The position numbers were made by a program, and so were the translations under genes. This document shows, piece by piece, positions 62,519 through 64,000 of a stretch of 64,000 bases of DNA (position 1 is the first letter of the stretch; the number at the start of each line of letters is the position of its first letter). The notes beneath the pieces were generated by a model, which worked only from the letters and a program-made list of their open reading frames with translations, ran no database searches and was not told the origin of the DNA. Origin of the DNA: Pseudomonas sp. CROZ-RG-20F-R04-15 (GTDB lineage Bacteria; Pseudomonadota; Gammaproteobacteria; Pseudomonadales; Pseudomonadaceae); the NCBI RefSeq assembly GCF_022662375.1, contig NZ_JAKNQL010000002.1, positions 186,001 through 250,000 of the forward strand, given 5' to 3'.

Positions 62519-64000
62519 TCAGAGTTTCAGTTGTCCGATCGCCTTGCTCAACTCCCCAGCCAACGTCGCCAGCTCATTACTGGTCGTCGCCGAATCCACC
62601 GTCTGCTGCACCGTGTTTTCGGTCACATCCCGAATACTCACCACCGCCCGGTTCATCTCCTCGGCGACCTGACTCTGCTGCTCCGCCGCCACGGCAATCT
62701 GCGTGTTGCTTTCGCGCATCTGCGCCACCGCCCCGGTGATCTCCGCCAGCGCCGCGCCAGCCTCCTGCGCTTGCTGCACGCAGTCGTCGGCCTTGTACGA
62801 ACTTTCCTGCATGAAATCCACCGCATCGCGAGTGCCGGCCTGCAACGCGGAGACCATTGTGGTGATCTCGTCGGTCGAGGTCTGTACGCGTTTGGCGAGG
62901 TTGCGCACCTCATCGGCGACCACCGCAAAACCGCGGCCCATCTCACCGGCGCGAGCGGCCTCGATGGCCGCGTTCAGGGCGAGCAGGTTGGTCTGCTCGG
63001 CAATGCTGTGAATCACGCTGACCACGCCATTGATCTTCTGACTGTCCTCGGCCAGGCGCTGGATCATCTCGGCCGTCTGCTGCACTCCGCTGGAGAGTCC
63101 GGCAATCGAATGCTGCACCCGAGCGACCACTTGCTGACCGCTGCCCGCGAGTCCGTCGGCGGTCTGCGACAGGTCGCGGGTGGCGCCGGCGTGCTGGGCG
63201 ATGTGATAGACCGTGGCGGTCATTTCGTTGATCGCGGTAGCGGCCTGATCGGTTTCACTTTGCTGACCGAGCATGCCGTGGCGCACTTCGTTCATGCTCG
63301 ACGCCAGTCGCGCCGCGCCGACATCCAGTTGCCGCGCCGTGTTGGCCACCGTGGTTACGACGCGTTGATAACCGGCCTGCATCGCGTTGAACGCATTGGC
63401 CATCTGCCCGACTTCGTCTTTGCCGGCCAGTGGCACGCGGGCCGAAAGATCACCGCTTTTTTCGACGTGGAGCATCACGTCTTTCAGGGTGTTGAGCTGG
63501 CTGAGCAGGAAGCGGATCAGCAGTTGCGAGGCACACAGCATGGCGAACATCAGAATGAACACCGCCACCGCATAGTTGGCGAAACGTTCGCTGAACACTT
63601 GGCTCAGGCTCGGACCATAGGCAATCACTGCGACCTGCTGACCATCGGAGCGGCTGAACACTTCGGCGCCCATCAACGGATTGTCGCCGAACAGCGGCAG
63701 GTGATTGATCTGGTTCCAGCCGTTGCTGTCAGTGATTTCCAGCAAGGGCTGATCATTCAGGCGCGGTGCTTCGCCGCGTTTGAAGGTCAACACCTGATCG
63801 GCTTTGGGCAATGGCTGACCGACCGGCCAGGCTTTGAGCAGTTGTGCCTGGGCTTGCGCCGAGGCCTGTGATGCGTGACTGCGCGCCTGTTGTTCGAGTT
63901 GCACGGCGTACAGCACCAACAGCAGGGTGGTGACGAAGGCGACCGCATTGACCGCCCAGAATTTGTATTTCAGCGAGATATTGCTAAGCCAGGCACCCAT
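62519..64000 (-). CDS. Methyl-accepting chemotaxis protein
   Basis: A 493-residue transmembrane chemoreceptor; the ATG lies exactly at the window edge, and the natural start could be further upstream. Membrane helices at about 12-33 and 143-166 enclose a small periplasmic sensing region of about 110 residues. A HAMP domain (about 167-220) is followed by the signalling domain, whose hairpin tip reads '[42 protein letters not shown]', the CheA/CheW contact site. The ligand is unknown. No CheR-docking pentapeptide is seen at the C-terminus ([12 protein letters not shown]). Confidence 0.88.
   Translation of the reverse strand: MGAWLSNISLKYKFWAVNAVAFVTTLLLVLYAVQLEQQARSHASQASAQAQAQLLKAWPVGQPLPKADQVLTFKRGEAPRLNDQPLLEITDSNGWNQINHLPLFGDNPLMGAEVFSRSDGQQVAVIAYGPSLSQVFSERFANYAVAVFILMFAMLCASQLLIRFLLSQLNTLKDVMLHVEKSGDLSARVPLAGKDEVGQMANAFNAMQAGYQRVVTTVANTARQLDVGAARLASSMNEVRHGMLGQQSETDQAATAINEMTATVYHIAQHAGATRDLSQTADGLAGSGQQVVARVQHSIAGLSSGVQQTAEMIQRLAEDSQKINGVVSVIHSIAEQTNLLALNAAIEAARAGEMGRGFAVVADEVRNLAKRVQTSTDEITTMVSALQAGTRDAVDFMQESSYKADDCVQQAQEAGAALAEITGAVAQMRESNTQIAVAAEQQSQVAEEMNRAVVSIRDVTENTVQQTVDSATTSNELATLAGELSKAIGQLKL

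Overview
The window reads as chromosomal DNA of a Pseudomonas, most likely of the P. fluorescens group. The conserved order ubiG-mupP-yciK / mtaD / mtnA / gyrA / serC-pheA-hisC-(tyrA-aroA)-cmk-rpsA-ihfB-lapA is the Pseudomonas arrangement. Housekeeping parts are GC-rich, and intergenic spaces carry inverted pairs of the Pseudomonas REP sequence (core GTGGGAGCGAGC). No rRNA, tRNA or CRISPR array was seen.

Region 1 (1-11.2 kb) holds mixed housekeeping and signalling genes: the end of a DUF2059 protein, a BolA-family protein, the tRNA hydroxylase TrhO, a DsbA-like thioredoxin-fold protein, an ABC exporter, a large PAS-GGDEF-EAL protein, a TenA/PqqC-fold protein, a diguanylate cyclase, and the minus-strand operon ubiG-mupP-yciK (ubiquinone synthesis, peptidoglycan recycling, an SDR). 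Region 2 (11.2-25.2 kb) holds methylthioadenosine salvage (mtaD/mtnA, divergent), gyrA, and a tightly packed operon for serine and aromatic amino acids running into cmk and rpsA.

Region 3 (25.2-44.5 kb) is an AT-richer, mosaic O-antigen locus at the classical Pseudomonas site between rpsA/ihfB and wbpM. It encodes dTDP-L-rhamnose synthesis (RmlB, D, A, C), a 4-reductase of the WbpV type plus the 4,6-dehydratase WbpM (UDP-N-acetyl-6-deoxyhexosamine), a WbpL-type initiating glycosyltransferase, an ABC exporter (Wzm/Wzt), a WsaF-like rhamnosyltransferase, two related GT2 glycosyltransferases, two methyltransferases and a membrane O-acyltransferase. No wzx, wzy or wzz is seen, so the polymer is probably a rhamnose-rich O chain made in the cytoplasm and exported by the ABC route, then methylated and acylated. 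Signs of past rearrangement are clear: a decayed second rmlD 3' end lies just upstream of rmlA, an orphan methyltransferase sits between rpsA and ihfB, and a probable group II intron 3' end lies next to it.

Region 4 (44.5-50 kb) holds a ComEA-like protein, an SDR-FabF-TetR group, a small DUF2897 membrane protein and an ethanolamine-type APC permease. Region 5 (50-58.4 kb) is the high-affinity potassium system kdpFABCDE. It has a good KdpE-like operator in front of kdpF and an unusual array of three ~113-bp repeats between kdpB and kdpC. Region 6 (58.5-64 kb) holds a patatin-like phospholipase, a small lipoprotein, a CHAD protein, a thioesterase, a DUF962/Mpo1-like membrane protein and a methyl-accepting chemotaxis protein running to the window edge.
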